Shown piece after piece: positions 48,967-57,662 of a stretch of DNA of 64,000 nt. This DNA comes from JBOGFI01 sp050743365 (lineage in GTDB: Bacteria; Actinomycetota; Acidimicrobiia; IMCC26256; JACDBD01). The first letter of the stretch is position 1; every line of letters begins with the position of its first letter. The notes under the pieces were generated by a model. It was given only the letters and a program-made list of their open reading frames with translations. It made no database searches and was not told the origin of the DNA. The translations under genes were made by a program, and so were the position numbers. The DNA lies in NCBI GenBank assembly GCA_050743365.1, contig JBOGFI010000254.1:7747-71746 (forward strand). Direction: 5' to 3'.

Positions 48967-49721
48967 CAGGCGCCGACGGCGTGGAAACCGCCGTCGACGT
49001 GGAGCATCTCCCCGGTCGTGGCGGGGAAGAGGTCGGAGAACAGCGCCACGCACGCCCGGGCGACGGGCTCGGTGTCGCGGACGTCCCAGCCGAGCGGCGC
49101 GCGCGCCGCCCACACCTCCTCGAAGCGGTCGAAGCCGGGGATGCTGCGCGCCGCGATCGTCCGGATCGGGCCCGCGCACACGAGGTTCACCCGGACACGC
49201 CTGTGCCCGAGGTCCCGGGCGAGGTAGCGGGCCGTCGACTCGAACGCCGACTTCGCCACCCCCATCCAGTCGTAGACCGGCCACGCCTGGCGGTTGTCGA
49301 AGTCCAACCCGACGATCGACCCGCCGTCCGGCATCAGCGGCAGCGCTGCCACTGCCAGCGCCTTGAGCGAGTAGGCCGACACCTGGAGCGCCACGGCCAC
49401 GTCGTCCCAGGGCGCGTCGAGGAATCCTCCGCCGAGGCACGACTCGGGGGCGAAGGCGATGGCATGGAGCACGCCGTCGAGGCGGCCGCCGACCGTGGCG
49501 GCGAGGCCCTCGAGTTGGGCGGCGTCGGTCACGTCGAGCTCGGTGACGTCGGGCGGCGACGGCAGACGCTTGGCTGCCCGCTGCGTGAGGCTCATCGCCC
49601 GACCGAACGACGTGAGCACCACCTCGGCGCCCTCCTCCTGCGCGAGCCGGGCGACGCCGAACGCAATCGACGAGTCGTTGAGCACGCCGGTGATGAGGAC
49701 GCGCTTGCCTTCGAGGAGCAT
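48966..49721 (-). CDS. fabI: Enoyl-ACP reductase (InhA/FabI-like)
   Basis: A 251-aa SDR of the FabI/InhA type, completing each fatty-acid elongation round. LLEGKRVLITGVLNDSSIAFGVARLAQEEGAEVVLTSF at the N-terminus, VLHAIAFAPESCLGG, GLDFDNRQAWPVYDWMGVAKSAFESTARYLARDLG with the Y-X6-K catalytic pair, and TGEMLHVDGGFHAVGA. It resembles InhA. Leaderless ATG 6 bases behind TAGCCT; separate from the fabD operon that lies upstream. Confidence 0.93.
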   Translation of the reverse strand: MLLEGKRVLITGVLNDSSIAFGVARLAQEEGAEVVLTSFGRAMSLTQRAAKRLPSPPDVTELDVTDAAQLEGLAATVGGRLDGVLHAIAFAPESCLGGGFLDAPWDDVAVALQVSAYSLKALAVAALPLMPDGGSIVGLDFDNRQAWPVYDWMGVAKSAFESTARYLARDLGHRRVRVNLVCAGPIRTIAARSIPGFDRFEEVWAARAPLGWDVRDTEPVARACVALFSDLFPATTGEMLHVDGGFHAVGA

Positions 49722-49727
49722 GCGCGA

Positions 49728-49733
49728 AGGCTA
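49728..49733 (-). promoter_or_regulatory. -10 box (TAGCCT), leaderless promoter of fabI
   Basis: TAGCCT ends 6 bases before ATG 49721; it overlaps the spacer before the accD-type gene end. Confidence 0.5.
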
Positions 49734-49740
49734 GAGGCTG

Positions 49741-51141
49741 CTACAGCGGCGTGTTCGAGTGACGCCCGGGTCGCAGCGGTGGGGCCTCGCGCTTCGAGGC
49801 GAGGCGAGCGAGCGCGGCGGCGAGCACGCGCCGGGTGTCGGCGGCGGCGATCACCTCGTCGACGAAGCCGCGCTCGGCGGCGGCGTACGGGTTGGAGAAG
49901 CGTGCCTCGTACTCTTGCGCGAGCGCAGCCTGCTCGGCGCGCCGGGCCTGGTCGTCGGCGATCGCAGCCAGGCGCCGGCCGTGCAGGACCTGCACCGCGC
50001 CCGAGGCGCCCATCACCGCGATCTCGGCCCCGGGCCACGCGACGCACCAGTCGTTGCCCAGCCGCTTCGAGTCCATGACGATGTATGCGCCGCCGTACGC
50101 CTTGCGGAGCACGACACAGAGGCGCGGGACGGTGGCGGCCGCGTACGCGTGCACGAGCTCGGCTCCGTGGCGGATCATGCCCCGCCACTCGAGGTCGCGG
50201 CCGGGCTCGAAGCCGGGTGTGTCGACGAACGTCACGAGCGGCACGTTGAACGCGTCGCACCACTGCACGAAGCGAGCCGCCTTGCGCGACGCGCCGATGT
50301 CGATCGTGCCCGCGCGCCGGCACGGCTGGTTGGCGATCACGCCGACGGGCCGACCGCCGAGGCGGCCCATCCCGGTGACGAGGTTGGCGGCGTAGCCCGG
50401 CCGCAGCTCCAGGAACGTGTCGGTGTCGAGCACGTCGGTGACCACCGTCCGCACGTCGTAGGTCGCGGCGGCGCGTGCCGGGACCGCACCGGTGGCGCGT
50501 GAGCAGTCGCGGTCGATCGTGTCCGCGCTCGGCGTGCGGGGCGGGTCCTCGAGGCTGTTGGCGGGGAGGTAGCTCAGCAGGTCACACAGCGCGCCGCGGG
50601 CGTCGTCCTCGTCGTCGACGACCAGCGCCGCTAGCCCACTGCGCTCGCCGTGCACCGCGGCGCCACCGAGCGCGTGCCGGCTGGTGGGCACGCCGGTGAA
50701 CGCCTCGACCGTGTCGGGACCGCTGACGTAGGCGAACGCGTCGGCGGTCATCACCACCTGGTCGGCCAGCCCCAGCAGCAGGGCGGGGCCCGACAGACAG
50801 GGGCCTACTACGGCGAGCAGCGTGGGCACGACCCCGGAAGCGTCGGTGAGGGCGCGGGCGACGCGGCCCCAGGCGTGCAGGCCGGCGACTCCCTCGCCGA
50901 CGTCGGCGCCCGAGGTCGCGACCACGCCGACCACGGGCACGCCGAGCTCGATCCCCGTGCGCACCGCGCGCTCGAGGGCGTCGCCCTCGGCCACGCCGAT
51001 CGCGCCTCGGTGCTTGCCGCCGTAGAGCCGGAACCAGCTCACCGTGCGCCCGTCGAGCTCGCCCAACGCCGCGGTGACGACGGTGCTGCGGTGGGCGAAG
51101 AGCGGGGTGCCCGCGGGGTCCGGGACGAGACGGCGGGTCAC
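49741..51141 (-). CDS. accD: Acyl-CoA carboxylase carboxyltransferase subunit
   Basis: A 466-aa carboxyltransferase with two crotonase-like halves (N-half: VGVVATSGADVGEGVAGLHAWGRV; C-half: GRPVGVIANQPCRRAGTIDIGASRKAARFVQWCDAFNVPLVTFVDTPGFEPG, ALRKAYGGAYIVMDSKRLG). It transfers CO2 from biotin to acetyl-CoA or propionyl-CoA. Somewhat shorter at the N-terminus than the 520-550 aa PccB/AccD5 type. GTG start 29 bases after the fabF stop. Last gene of the fabD operon. Acetyl- versus propionyl-CoA preference cannot be told. Confidence 0.87.
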   Translation of the reverse strand: MTRRLVPDPAGTPLFAHRSTVVTAALGELDGRTVSWFRLYGGKHRGAIGVAEGDALERAVRTGIELGVPVVGVVATSGADVGEGVAGLHAWGRVARALTDASGVVPTLLAVVGPCLSGPALLLGLADQVVMTADAFAYVSGPDTVEAFTGVPTSRHALGGAAVHGERSGLAALVVDDEDDARGALCDLLSYLPANSLEDPPRTPSADTIDRDCSRATGAVPARAAATYDVRTVVTDVLDTDTFLELRPGYAANLVTGMGRLGGRPVGVIANQPCRRAGTIDIGASRKAARFVQWCDAFNVPLVTFVDTPGFEPGRDLEWRGMIRHGAELVHAYAAATVPRLCVVLRKAYGGAYIVMDSKRLGNDWCVAWPGAEIAVMGASGAVQVLHGRRLAAIADDQARRAEQAALAQEYEARFSNPYAAAERGFVDEVIAAADTRRVLAAALARLASKREAPPLRPGRHSNTPL

Positions 51142-51170
51142 GCGGTTCCGGCCTGGGCGCCCGGTGCGGC

Positions 51171-52418
51171 TTACTCGCTCGCGGCGAGGACGAGAGCGGC
51201 GTTGTGCCCACCGAACCCGAAGGAGTTCGACAGAACCGGTTGCCCGCCGATCTCGCGTGCCGCGCCGGCGACCACGTCGACGCCGATGTCGTCGCCGAGC
51301 GTCTCGAGGTTGGCGGTCGGAGGCACCACGCCGTCGTTGATCGACAAGAGCGATGCGAGCGCCTCGGCTGCGCCGGCGGCACCGATGAGGTGCCCGGTGA
51401 CGCCCTTGGTCGAGGTCACGGGGGGCGCGTCGTCCCCGAACGCCTTGCGGACGGCCTCGGCCTCGGCGGCGTCATTGAGGGGTGTCGAGGTGCCGTGCGC
51501 GTTGATGTGCCCGATGGCCGAGGGCTCGAGCCCGGCGTCGTCGAGCGCGAGCTGCATGCAGGCGGCGGCACCGGCTCCACCGGGCGATGGGGCGGTGATG
51601 TGGTACGCGTCGGCGTTGCGGCCGTAGCCCACCACCTCGCCGTAGACGCGCGCGCCCCGGGCGCGGGCCTGCTCGAGCGACTCGAGTACCACGAAGGCGG
51701 CCCCCTCGCCGATGACGAAGCCGTCGCGCTCGGCGTCGAACGGTCGGGAGGCGCGCTCGGGCTCGTTGTTGCGGGTGCTCAGCGCGCCCATGCGGGCGAA
51801 CGCCGAGATCGTGACGGGAGTGACCGCGGCCTCGGTCCCGCCGGCCATGACCACGTCGGCGGTGCCGTCCCGGACGAGCCGAACCGCTTCGCCGATGGCG
51901 TGCGCACCGGCGGCGCAGGCAGTCGAGATGCAGATGTTCGGTCCCGTCCAGCCCAGCTGCATCGCGACCACGCCGGCGGTGGCGTTGGCCATCATCATCG
52001 GCACGAAGAACGGGCTCACGCGCAGCGGGCCCTTGTCGTGGAAGACCTTCACCTGGTCCTCGAGGGTGCCGAGGCCACCGACGCCGGTGCCGACGACGAC
52101 CGCGCAACGATCCGGGTCGGCCCCGACCTCGCCGGCGTCGGCCAGCGCGTCGGCGGCGGCGGCGAAGCCGAGTTGGGTCACGCGGTCGTTGCGGCGTGCC
52201 TCCTTGGCCCCGAAATAGGGCACGGGGTCGAAGTCGAGCACCTCACCGGCGAAGCGCACCGGGAGGCCGGAGGCGTCGAAGCGCTGGATCGGTGCCGCCG
52301 TCGGCCGGCCGGCCCGCACCGTCGACCAGAACGACGCGATGTCGATGCCGGCCGGGGTCTTCACGCCCAGGCCGGTGACGGCGACGCGCGGTCGTCCCCG
52401 ATGGTCGAGAAGGGTCAT
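51171..52418 (-). CDS. fabF: Beta-ketoacyl-ACP synthase II
   Basis: A 415-aa condensing enzyme: VAVTGLGVKTPAGIDIASFW, nucleophile Cys in CISTACAAGAHAIGEAV, His in INAHGTSTPLNDAAEA and GHLIGAAGAAEALASLL, and SNSFGFGGHNAALVLA. It elongates acyl-ACP with malonyl-ACP. ATGA overlap with acpP. Length is normal. Confidence 0.94.
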   Translation of the reverse strand: MTLLDHRGRPRVAVTGLGVKTPAGIDIASFWSTVRAGRPTAAPIQRFDASGLPVRFAGEVLDFDPVPYFGAKEARRNDRVTQLGFAAAADALADAGEVGADPDRCAVVVGTGVGGLGTLEDQVKVFHDKGPLRVSPFFVPMMMANATAGVVAMQLGWTGPNICISTACAAGAHAIGEAVRLVRDGTADVVMAGGTEAAVTPVTISAFARMGALSTRNNEPERASRPFDAERDGFVIGEGAAFVVLESLEQARARGARVYGEVVGYGRNADAYHITAPSPGGAGAAACMQLALDDAGLEPSAIGHINAHGTSTPLNDAAEAEAVRKAFGDDAPPVTSTKGVTGHLIGAAGAAEALASLLSINDGVVPPTANLETLGDDIGVDVVAGAAREIGGQPVLSNSFGFGGHNAALVLAASE

Positions 52419-52669
52419 GCGACTGGAGGCCTGGCCTTGTCGAGGACGAGGTCGACGGCCTGGCCCACGGTGGCGACGCCCTCGAGGTCCTCCTCGGGCA
52501 CGGAGATGTCGAAGCTCTCCTCGAGCGCCATGACCAGCTCGACCAGGTCGAGGCTGTCGGCTTCGAGGTCCTCCTTGAAGCGCGCCCCTTCCGTCACCTG
52601 CGACGACTCGACGCTCAGTACCTCGACGGCGACGCCCTGGATGGCGGCCAGCACCTCTTCACGATCCAT
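52415..52669 (-). CDS. acpP: Acyl carrier protein
   Basis: An 84-aa ACP: VTEGARFKEDLEADSLDLVELVMALEESFDISVPEEDL with the phosphopantetheine serine in ADSLDLVEL. Acidic four-helix fold. ATG follows GGAGGAATC; the stop overlaps fabF by 4 bases. Substrate carrier for the whole cluster. Confidence 0.95.
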   Translation of the reverse strand: MDREEVLAAIQGVAVEVLSVESSQVTEGARFKEDLEADSLDLVELVMALEESFDISVPEEDLEGVATVGQAVDLVLDKARPPVA

Positions 52670-52701
52670 CGATTCCTCCTGTTGCGCGGGGTCGGGGGCG
52701 G

Positions 52702-53439
52702 TCAATGGCCCATGCCGAGGCCACCGTCGACCGGCACGAGCGCCCCGGTGACGAACCCGGCGACGTCGGAGCAGAGGAAGGCAACCACCGCACCCACTTC
52801 CTCGGCGGTCCCGAGCCGGCCGAGCGGCACCGTCGCCTCGGCCTTGACCCGCCACTCGTCGGGCATTCCCTCCGTCATGGTGGTCACGATAGGCCCGGGT
52901 GCGACGACATTGCAGGTGACGTTGCGAGGGGCCAGCTCGCGGGCGACGGCCCTGGTCAGGCCGAGCAGCCCGGCCTTGGCGGCCGAGTAGTTCGCCTGCC
53001 CCGGGCTGCCGAGGTGGCCGCCGACGGACGAAACGTTCACGATCCGCCCGAACCGGGCCTTCATCATGCGGCCGGCGGCGCGCCGGATGGTGGAGAACGC
53101 GCCGGTGAGGTTGACGCGGATCACGTCCTCCCAGTGCTCGTCGCTCATCCGGGCGACGAGCCCGTCACGAGTCACGCCGGCGTTGTTCACGAGCAGCTCG
53201 ACCGGCGCCCAGGTGCTCTCGATCTCATCGAACGCGGCGCCTACGTCCGCGGTGTCGCCGACGTCGGCGCGGAGAGCGAGGGCATCAGCGCCTGTCGCCT
53301 CGATAGCGCCCCGGGTCTCCTTGGCCCCGTCCTCGTCGTGGGCGTAGCAGAACGCCACGCGGTTCCCGGCCTCGGCCAGCGCGATGGCCGAGGCGCGCCC
53401 GATGCCGCGCGAAGCACCGGTCACGAATGCCGTCCTCAC
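52702..53439 (-). CDS. fabG: 3-oxoacyl-ACP reductase
   Basis: A 245-aa SDR: TAFVTGASRGIGRASAIALAEAG, LVNNAGVTRDGLVARMSD, catalytic YSAAKAGLLGLTRAVARELA and FVTGALVPVDGGLGMGH, all typical of FabG. NADPH-dependent reduction of beta-ketoacyl-ACP. GTG start overlaps the fabH stop (GTGA). Confidence 0.93.
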   Translation of the reverse strand: MRTAFVTGASRGIGRASAIALAEAGNRVAFCYAHDEDGAKETRGAIEATGADALALRADVGDTADVGAAFDEIESTWAPVELLVNNAGVTRDGLVARMSDEHWEDVIRVNLTGAFSTIRRAAGRMMKARFGRIVNVSSVGGHLGSPGQANYSAAKAGLLGLTRAVARELAPRNVTCNVVAPGPIVTTMTEGMPDEWRVKAEATVPLGRLGTAEEVGAVVAFLCSDVAGFVTGALVPVDGGLGMGH

Positions 53440-54425
53440 GCGCGCCCCCACCTCAGCAGCGCGCTGCCCCACGTCATGCCGGCGCCGAAGCCCGACAGGA
53501 GCACGAGGTCGCCGGGCTGGAGGCGGCCGTCGTCGGCCACTTCCGCCAGTGCCAGGGGGATCGACGCCGCCGAGGTGTTGCCGTACCGGTCGAGGTTCAC
53601 GATCGTGCGCTCCCGGGGGATGCCGATGCGACCCGCAGCCGACTCGATGATCCGCAGGTTGGCCTGGTGGGGAACGAACCAGGAAACGTCGGAGCTTGCC
53701 ACGCCGGCGCGCTCGAGGGTCGTGTTGGCGGAGTCGACGACGGCCCGAACGGCCCGCCGGAACACCTCCTGCCCCGCCATCTTCAGGTAGTGCTCGCCGG
53801 CGGCGATCGTCTCCGGCGAGGAGGGCCGGCGGCTGCCGCCCGCGGGAATCTCGAGCAGGGCGGCGGCAGAGCCGTCGCAGCCGAGGTCCCATGCGAGGAG
53901 GCCGGGGCCGTCGTCGCCCGACGGCGCCAGCACCGCGGCGGCGGCGGCGTCGCCGAAGAGGATGCAAGTGCCGCGGTCGTCGGGGTCGGTGATGCGCGAC
54001 AGGGTCTCCGAGCCGATCACGAGCACGTGGCGGAGACCGCCCGTCGTGAGCAGCGACGACCCGGTGACGAGCATGTAGACGAACCCGGCGCAACCGGCGG
54101 CGAGGTCGAAGGAGCCGCACCGTAGGCCGAGGGCTTCGCCGACGAACGCCCCCGTATGGGGGATGGGCTGCTCCGGGGTCGCGGTGGCGACGATCAGCAG
54201 GTCGACGTCGTCCGGCGTGATGCCGGCGTGCTTGATCGCCGCGGCCCCGGCGTCGACCGCGAGCGTCGCCGTGCTCTCGCCCGGTTCGGCGATGCGCCGC
54301 TCGCGGATGCCGGTGCGCTCGACGATCCACTCGTCGGTCGTGTCGACGCGCTGCTCGAGGTCGGCGTTGGTGAGACGCTGCCGGGGGATCGCGGTTCCCC
54401 AGCCGGCGACGCAGGCCCTCACCAC
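53436..54425 (-). CDS. fabH: Beta-ketoacyl-ACP synthase III
   Basis: A 329-aa initiating condensing enzyme: DEWIVERTGIRERRIA, catalytic Cys in DLAAGCAGFVYML, His in VPHQANLRIIESAAGRIGIP, Asn in NLDRYGNTSAASIPLAL. Starts acyl chains from acyl-CoA and malonyl-ACP. Start GTG 54425 or 54422, with GGAG upstream; 64 bases from the biotinyl-like gene hold the second palindromic repeat. Confidence 0.94.
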   Translation of the reverse strand: MVRACVAGWGTAIPRQRLTNADLEQRVDTTDEWIVERTGIRERRIAEPGESTATLAVDAGAAAIKHAGITPDDVDLLIVATATPEQPIPHTGAFVGEALGLRCGSFDLAAGCAGFVYMLVTGSSLLTTGGLRHVLVIGSETLSRITDPDDRGTCILFGDAAAAAVLAPSGDDGPGLLAWDLGCDGSAAALLEIPAGGSRRPSSPETIAAGEHYLKMAGQEVFRRAVRAVVDSANTTLERAGVASSDVSWFVPHQANLRIIESAAGRIGIPRERTIVNLDRYGNTSAASIPLALAEVADDGRLQPGDLVLLSGFGAGMTWGSALLRWGRA

Positions 54426-54439
54426 ATGGCTCCTTCGCT

Positions 54440-54462
54440 CGGCGCCGGGATACCCGGCGCCG
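54440..54462. repeat. Palindromic repeat, CGGCGCCGGG-ATA-CCCGGCGCCG
   Basis: Perfect 10-bp inverted repeat around ATA, preceded by TTCGCT. Same centre GGGATACCC and loop as the copy at 27722, with different outer arms that keep complementarity. Confidence 0.65.
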
Positions 54463-54489
54463 CCCCTTCGGGAGCGCTCGTCCGCACCT

Positions 54490-54744
54490 TCATGCGACTC
54501 TAAGCCACGCCACCGGCTGGCCCTCGCGGAGCCGTTCCCCGGGCTGGGCCAGCATGCCGACGAGCCGGCCGTGGAAGGGGCTGCGCACCGGGGTGGCGGT
54601 GCCCGGCCCCTCGACGACGCCGATCGACTGGCCCTGGGCGACGAGCTCGCCCTCGGACGCCTCCAGCGGCCGGAACACGCCCACGCTGGGGGCGACGATC
54701 ATGCGCTCGGGGACGACGAGGCCCTCGCCGTGCTCACGGTCCAT
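54490..54744 (-). CDS. Biotinyl/lipoyl-like domain protein lacking the modified lysine
   Basis: An 84-aa barrel-sandwich-hybrid protein: IVAPSVGVFRPLEASEGELVAQGQSIGVVEGPGTATPVRSPFHGRLVGMLAQPGERLREGQPVAWL. The repeat structure and the hairpin PFHGRLVGML fit BCCP/lipoyl domains, but the residue that should be biotinylated or lipoylated (Lys in MKM) is replaced within GPGTATPVRSP; no Lys occurs in the protein. It lies between fabD and fabH. Role unknown, perhaps structural in a carboxylase complex. Confidence 0.75.
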   Translation of the reverse strand: MDREHGEGLVVPERMIVAPSVGVFRPLEASEGELVAQGQSIGVVEGPGTATPVRSPFHGRLVGMLAQPGERLREGQPVAWLRVA

Positions 54745-54746
54745 TC

Positions 54747-55667
54747 TCAGTGCACCTCACTCAGTGACGGGAGATCATCAGGGGTGGCGACACCGCGCAC
54801 GGCGACGTCGGGCACGGTCCGCTTGGCGAGCGCGGCGAGCATCGAGCCGTGCCCGACCTCGAGGCAGCCGGTGGCGCCGAGCCCGGCCAGCGTCTCCATC
54901 GACGGCCGCCAGCGGACCGGGACCACCACGTGCTCGGCGAGGCGGGGGCGCCAGCCGTCGGCGTCGTCGTAGGCGCGGGCGTCGTGGTTCGACACCACCG
55001 GGGCGGACGGCGCGCCGAACCGCACCGGGGGGAGCACCTCGCGCGCGAGCGCGTCGGCCGCTTCTCGCATGAGCGGGGTATGGAACGCGCCCCCCACCTT
55101 CAGCGGGGTGGCGCGCTTGACCCCCAGCTCCTTGGCCCGGGCGATGCCGGCCTCGACCCCCTCGGGCGTGCCCGCCACGACGACCTGGCCGGGCGCGTTG
55201 TCGTTGGCGATCCAGCAGGCGCCGCCGGCGGCGCAGGCGTCCTCGGCCTGCGAGAGCGAGGCGCCCAGGAGCGCCGCCATCCGTCCCGGGCGCGAATCGG
55301 CGGCGCGCTGCGTGACCTCGGCGCGTCGGGCGGCGAAGCGGACGCCCTCCTCGATGTCGAGCACGCCTGCCGCGATCAGCGCGGTGACCTGGCCGAGTGA
55401 GTGACCGGCGAACGCCACCGGCTCGGTCACGGCTCCCGACTCCTCGACGGCCCGCCAGGCGACGAGGGACATGAGCAGCACGGCGAGCTGGGCATCGCGG
55501 GTTCGGGTGAGCTGCTCGGCGGGCGCCGAGATGATGAGGTCGCCGAGCGGCTCGCCCAGCGCCGCCTCGGCCTGCTCGACGACGCGCCAGGCCTCGTGCT
55601 CGCGCCACGGCAAGCCCATACCGGACTCCTGGGTCCCCTGACCGGGGAAGATCACCGCGAGCGTCAC
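54747..55667 (-). CDS. fabD: Malonyl-CoA:ACP transacylase
   Basis: A 306-aa transacylase: LAVIFPGQGTQESGMG, catalytic Ser in VAFAGHSLGQVTALIAAG, GRMAALLGAS, NDNAPGQVVVAGTPEGVEA and His in VGGAFHTPLMREAADAL. Loads malonyl groups on ACP. GTG start with GGAGG about 9 bases upstream; first gene of the minus-strand FAS operon fabD-[biotinyl-like]-fabH-fabG-acpP-fabF-accD. Confidence 0.94.
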   Translation of the reverse strand: MTLAVIFPGQGTQESGMGLPWREHEAWRVVEQAEAALGEPLGDLIISAPAEQLTRTRDAQLAVLLMSLVAWRAVEESGAVTEPVAFAGHSLGQVTALIAAGVLDIEEGVRFAARRAEVTQRAADSRPGRMAALLGASLSQAEDACAAGGACWIANDNAPGQVVVAGTPEGVEAGIARAKELGVKRATPLKVGGAFHTPLMREAADALAREVLPPVRFGAPSAPVVSNHDARAYDDADGWRPRLAEHVVVPVRWRPSMETLAGLGATGCLEVGHGSMLAALAKRTVPDVAVRGVATPDDLPSLSEVH

Positions 55668-55748
55668 GCGTCGAAGCCTCCGCTCATAACGAGTGGGTGT
55701 TCAGCGTCCGACCCCGGCGCTCCCGAACGGGTTACACGTACTCGCGGG

Positions 55749-55754
55749 TAACGT
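55749..55754 (+). promoter_or_regulatory. -10 box (TAACGT), leaderless promoter of fabZ
   Basis: TAACGT ends 8 bases before GTG 55763. Confidence 0.45.
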
Positions 55755-55762
55755 CCGCGCCG

Positions 55763-56191
55763 GTGCCGTCCTCTGACGAGCTCATCGGGCTCCTCCCACA
55801 CCGGCCGCCGTTCCGGTTCGTTGACGCGGTCGATGCCCACGAGCCGGGGGCGTCGATCCGGGCCCGCTACCGGGTCACCGGTGACGAGGCGTTCCTGGCC
55901 GGGCATTTCCCCGGGAACCCGGTGCTCCCCGGCGTGATCCAGGTCGAGGCCCTCGCTCAGGCCGGCGCCATCGCCGTGCTCGCCGATGAGCGGTATGCGG
56001 GCAAGCTCCCTCTCTTCGGGGGGGTCGAGAAGGTGCGGTTCCGGCGAATCGTCCGGCCGGGCGAGGAGCTCGTGCTGGAGGTGACGCTCGAGCGCCTCAG
56101 CGCCCGGGGCGGCTGGGGCCAGGGCCGAGCCACCGTCGACGACACCGTGTCCTGCGAGGCCCGGCTGTTCTTCGCGATCGGTGATGGCTAG
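55763..56191 (+). CDS. fabZ: 3-hydroxyacyl-ACP dehydratase
   Basis: A 142-aa hotdog dehydratase: LLPHRPPFRFVDAVDAHEPG, catalytic His in AGHFPGNPVLPGVIQVEALAQAGAIAV, and VEKVRFRRIVRPGEELVLEV. Dehydrates beta-hydroxyacyl-ACP; completes the FAS-II set with fabD, H, G, F, I and acpP around it. Divergent from fabD; GTG start in leaderless spacing. Stop overlaps the convergent 87-aa gene. Confidence 0.93.
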   Translation: MPSSDELIGLLPHRPPFRFVDAVDAHEPGASIRARYRVTGDEAFLAGHFPGNPVLPGVIQVEALAQAGAIAVLADERYAGKLPLFGGVEKVRFRRIVRPGEELVLEVTLERLSARGGWGQGRATVDDTVSCEARLFFAIGDG

Positions 56192-56451
56192 GCCGCCGGC
56201 CCGCGCAGGTCGGGCTCGTCGACCCTCGCCTCGTCGTCCTCGGTGTCCTCGTCCTCGGCGATCTCGGCCGGGTCCTCGCCGAGGAGCAGGCGGGTCTCGA
56301 TGGTGTCGTCGAGCGGGGGCTCCTCACGGACGGCACGCGAGGGCGCGATCACGATCACGAGCAGCACGACCAGCGACGTGACCGCGAGGGCGATGGCCGT
56401 GGCGAGCCAGGAGTTGAGAGCGAGCATCGTCATACCGGGGAGAAACAGCAT
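56188..56451 (-). CDS. Small membrane protein with acidic tail, 87 aa
   Basis: One hydrophobic stretch (MTMLALNSWLATAIALAVTSLVVLLVIVIA) followed by a strongly acidic C-terminal part (GEDPAEIAEDEDTEDDEARVDEP), about 45 residues. Start ATG 56451 or 56433. Unknown family. Ends inside the fabZ stop region on the opposite strand. Confidence 0.6.
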   Translation of the reverse strand: MLFLPGMTMLALNSWLATAIALAVTSLVVLLVIVIAPSRAVREEPPLDDTIETRLLLGEDPAEIAEDEDTEDDEARVDEPDLRGPAA

Positions 56452-56473
56452 ACCGGTGGCATCATGGAGCCAC

Positions 56474-56559
56474 GCCCGGGTGGCGAAATCTCGGCAAACG
56501 CGATGGATTCAAAATCCATTGTCCGAAAGGACTTGCGGGTTCGAGTCCCGCCCCGGGCA
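56474..56559 (+). tRNA. tRNA-Leu (anticodon CAA)
   Basis: Acceptor arms GCCCGGG (56474-56480) and CCCGGGC (56552-56558) with discriminator A. Anticodon arm ATGGA-TTCAAAA-TCCAT gives CAA, reading UUG. Long variable arm GTCC-GAAA-GGAC and T arm GCGGG-TTCGAGT-CCCGC mark a type II (Leu) tRNA. CCA is not encoded. 86 bases. Confidence 0.95.
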
Positions 56560-56567
56560 CACCGTCC

Positions 56568-57584
56568 CTATCCGCAGAGCACCGCGAGCGTGGGGTAGGG
56601 GTTCACGGGCTCGCCGCCGCCCGGGTGTAGCTGGAAGTGGACGTGGGGGGCGCCACCGGCGGCGTTGCCGGTGTTGCCCACCGCGCCGATCACCTCGCCG
56701 GCCTCCACGCGCCCCGTGAGCGTGATCGACGCCAGGTGCGCGTAGTAGTAGCGCACGCCGTCGTCGCCCCTGAGGTCGACCGAGATCCCGCCGAGCCCGC
56801 CCGACGCGTCGGTCACGGTCCCGGAGACGATGGCGACAGCTGGCGTGCCGAGGACGGCGAACAGGTCGGTGCCCTGGTGGGTTCGTCCGTCGGAGCGGGG
56901 CTGGCCCCAGTCGTTCGTGAACGCCAGCGCGCCTTGCACGGGGCAGATCTCGGCGCCGGTGCGCACCAGGCCGCCGTCCCGACCGGCGGTCGCGCCCGCG
57001 GACGCGAGTGCCCGCAACCGGTCGAGCACCACCTGCGCCTGGGCCAGCCGCAGGTCGACCCGCTTGCGCTCCTCGTCGAGCTGCACGGCCGCCAGCTCCT
57101 GCTCTGCCTTCTTCACCCGTAGCTCGTCCTCGGCCGCCTGGAGCCGCTCGGCGGTGCTCCGGAGCTGGTCGGCTAGGTCGAGGTCGTAACGGGTGGCCGC
57201 CTCGGTGAGGTGCGCATGCCGGGCGGGGTCGATCCCGTCGCCCCGGCTGGGCGCCTCGAAGGTCGTCCCCGGGTTGAAGCCTGTATAAAGCGCGGCGGCA
57301 CGACGCCGCACCTGCTCCCGCAGCGCCTCGGCCTTCGCTCGCAGCGCCGGGATCTCCCGCTCGAGGCGGGCGATCTCGTCGGTGAGCTGTGTCAGCTCGG
57401 CCAGCACCGCCTGGTAGCGCCCGGCGGCATCGGACGCCCGCTGCTGCGCCTCCTCGACCTGTTGCTGTGCCTCGGCGAGGGGATCGTCGGCCGGCGCTGC
57501 CGGCGCCGGTCGCGCCGGCACCAGCACGAGTGCGACGGCGACGAGGGCGAGGACGAGGCGGTGGACGGCAGTGTGGTCGGGCAT
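56568..57584 (-). CDS. M23-family peptidase with coiled-coil (EnvC/NlpD-like)
   Basis: A 338-aa exported protein: signal peptide (LVLALVAVALVLVPARPAPAAPA), long coiled coil (about 35-215: EAQQQVEEAQQRASDAAGRY and AERLQAAEDELRVKKAEQELA), then an M23 (lysostaphin-type) domain with zinc ligands in RTHQGTDLFAVLGTP and PHVHFQLHPGG and YYYAHLASI between. Such proteins cut peptidoglycan cross-links or activate amidases in division. Zinc ligands seem intact, so catalysis is possible. Confidence 0.88.
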   Translation of the reverse strand: MPDHTAVHRLVLALVAVALVLVPARPAPAAPADDPLAEAQQQVEEAQQRASDAAGRYQAVLAELTQLTDEIARLEREIPALRAKAEALREQVRRRAAALYTGFNPGTTFEAPSRGDGIDPARHAHLTEAATRYDLDLADQLRSTAERLQAAEDELRVKKAEQELAAVQLDEERKRVDLRLAQAQVVLDRLRALASAGATAGRDGGLVRTGAEICPVQGALAFTNDWGQPRSDGRTHQGTDLFAVLGTPAVAIVSGTVTDASGGLGGISVDLRGDDGVRYYYAHLASITLTGRVEAGEVIGAVGNTGNAAGGAPHVHFQLHPGGGEPVNPYPTLAVLCG

Positions 57585-57662
57585 GGGCGCGAATCCGGGA
57601 CGGCTCGGGCGAGCCTCGCCCTGGATGTCGGCAGTCTCGGGTGCGCGGTTGAGCGCAGGAGA

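Noticed and set aside
57585..57662. Possible c-di-AMP (ydaO) riboswitch upstream of the M23 peptidase gene
   Set aside because: This gene type is often under ydaO control, but I could not find the conserved core in the minus-strand leader.
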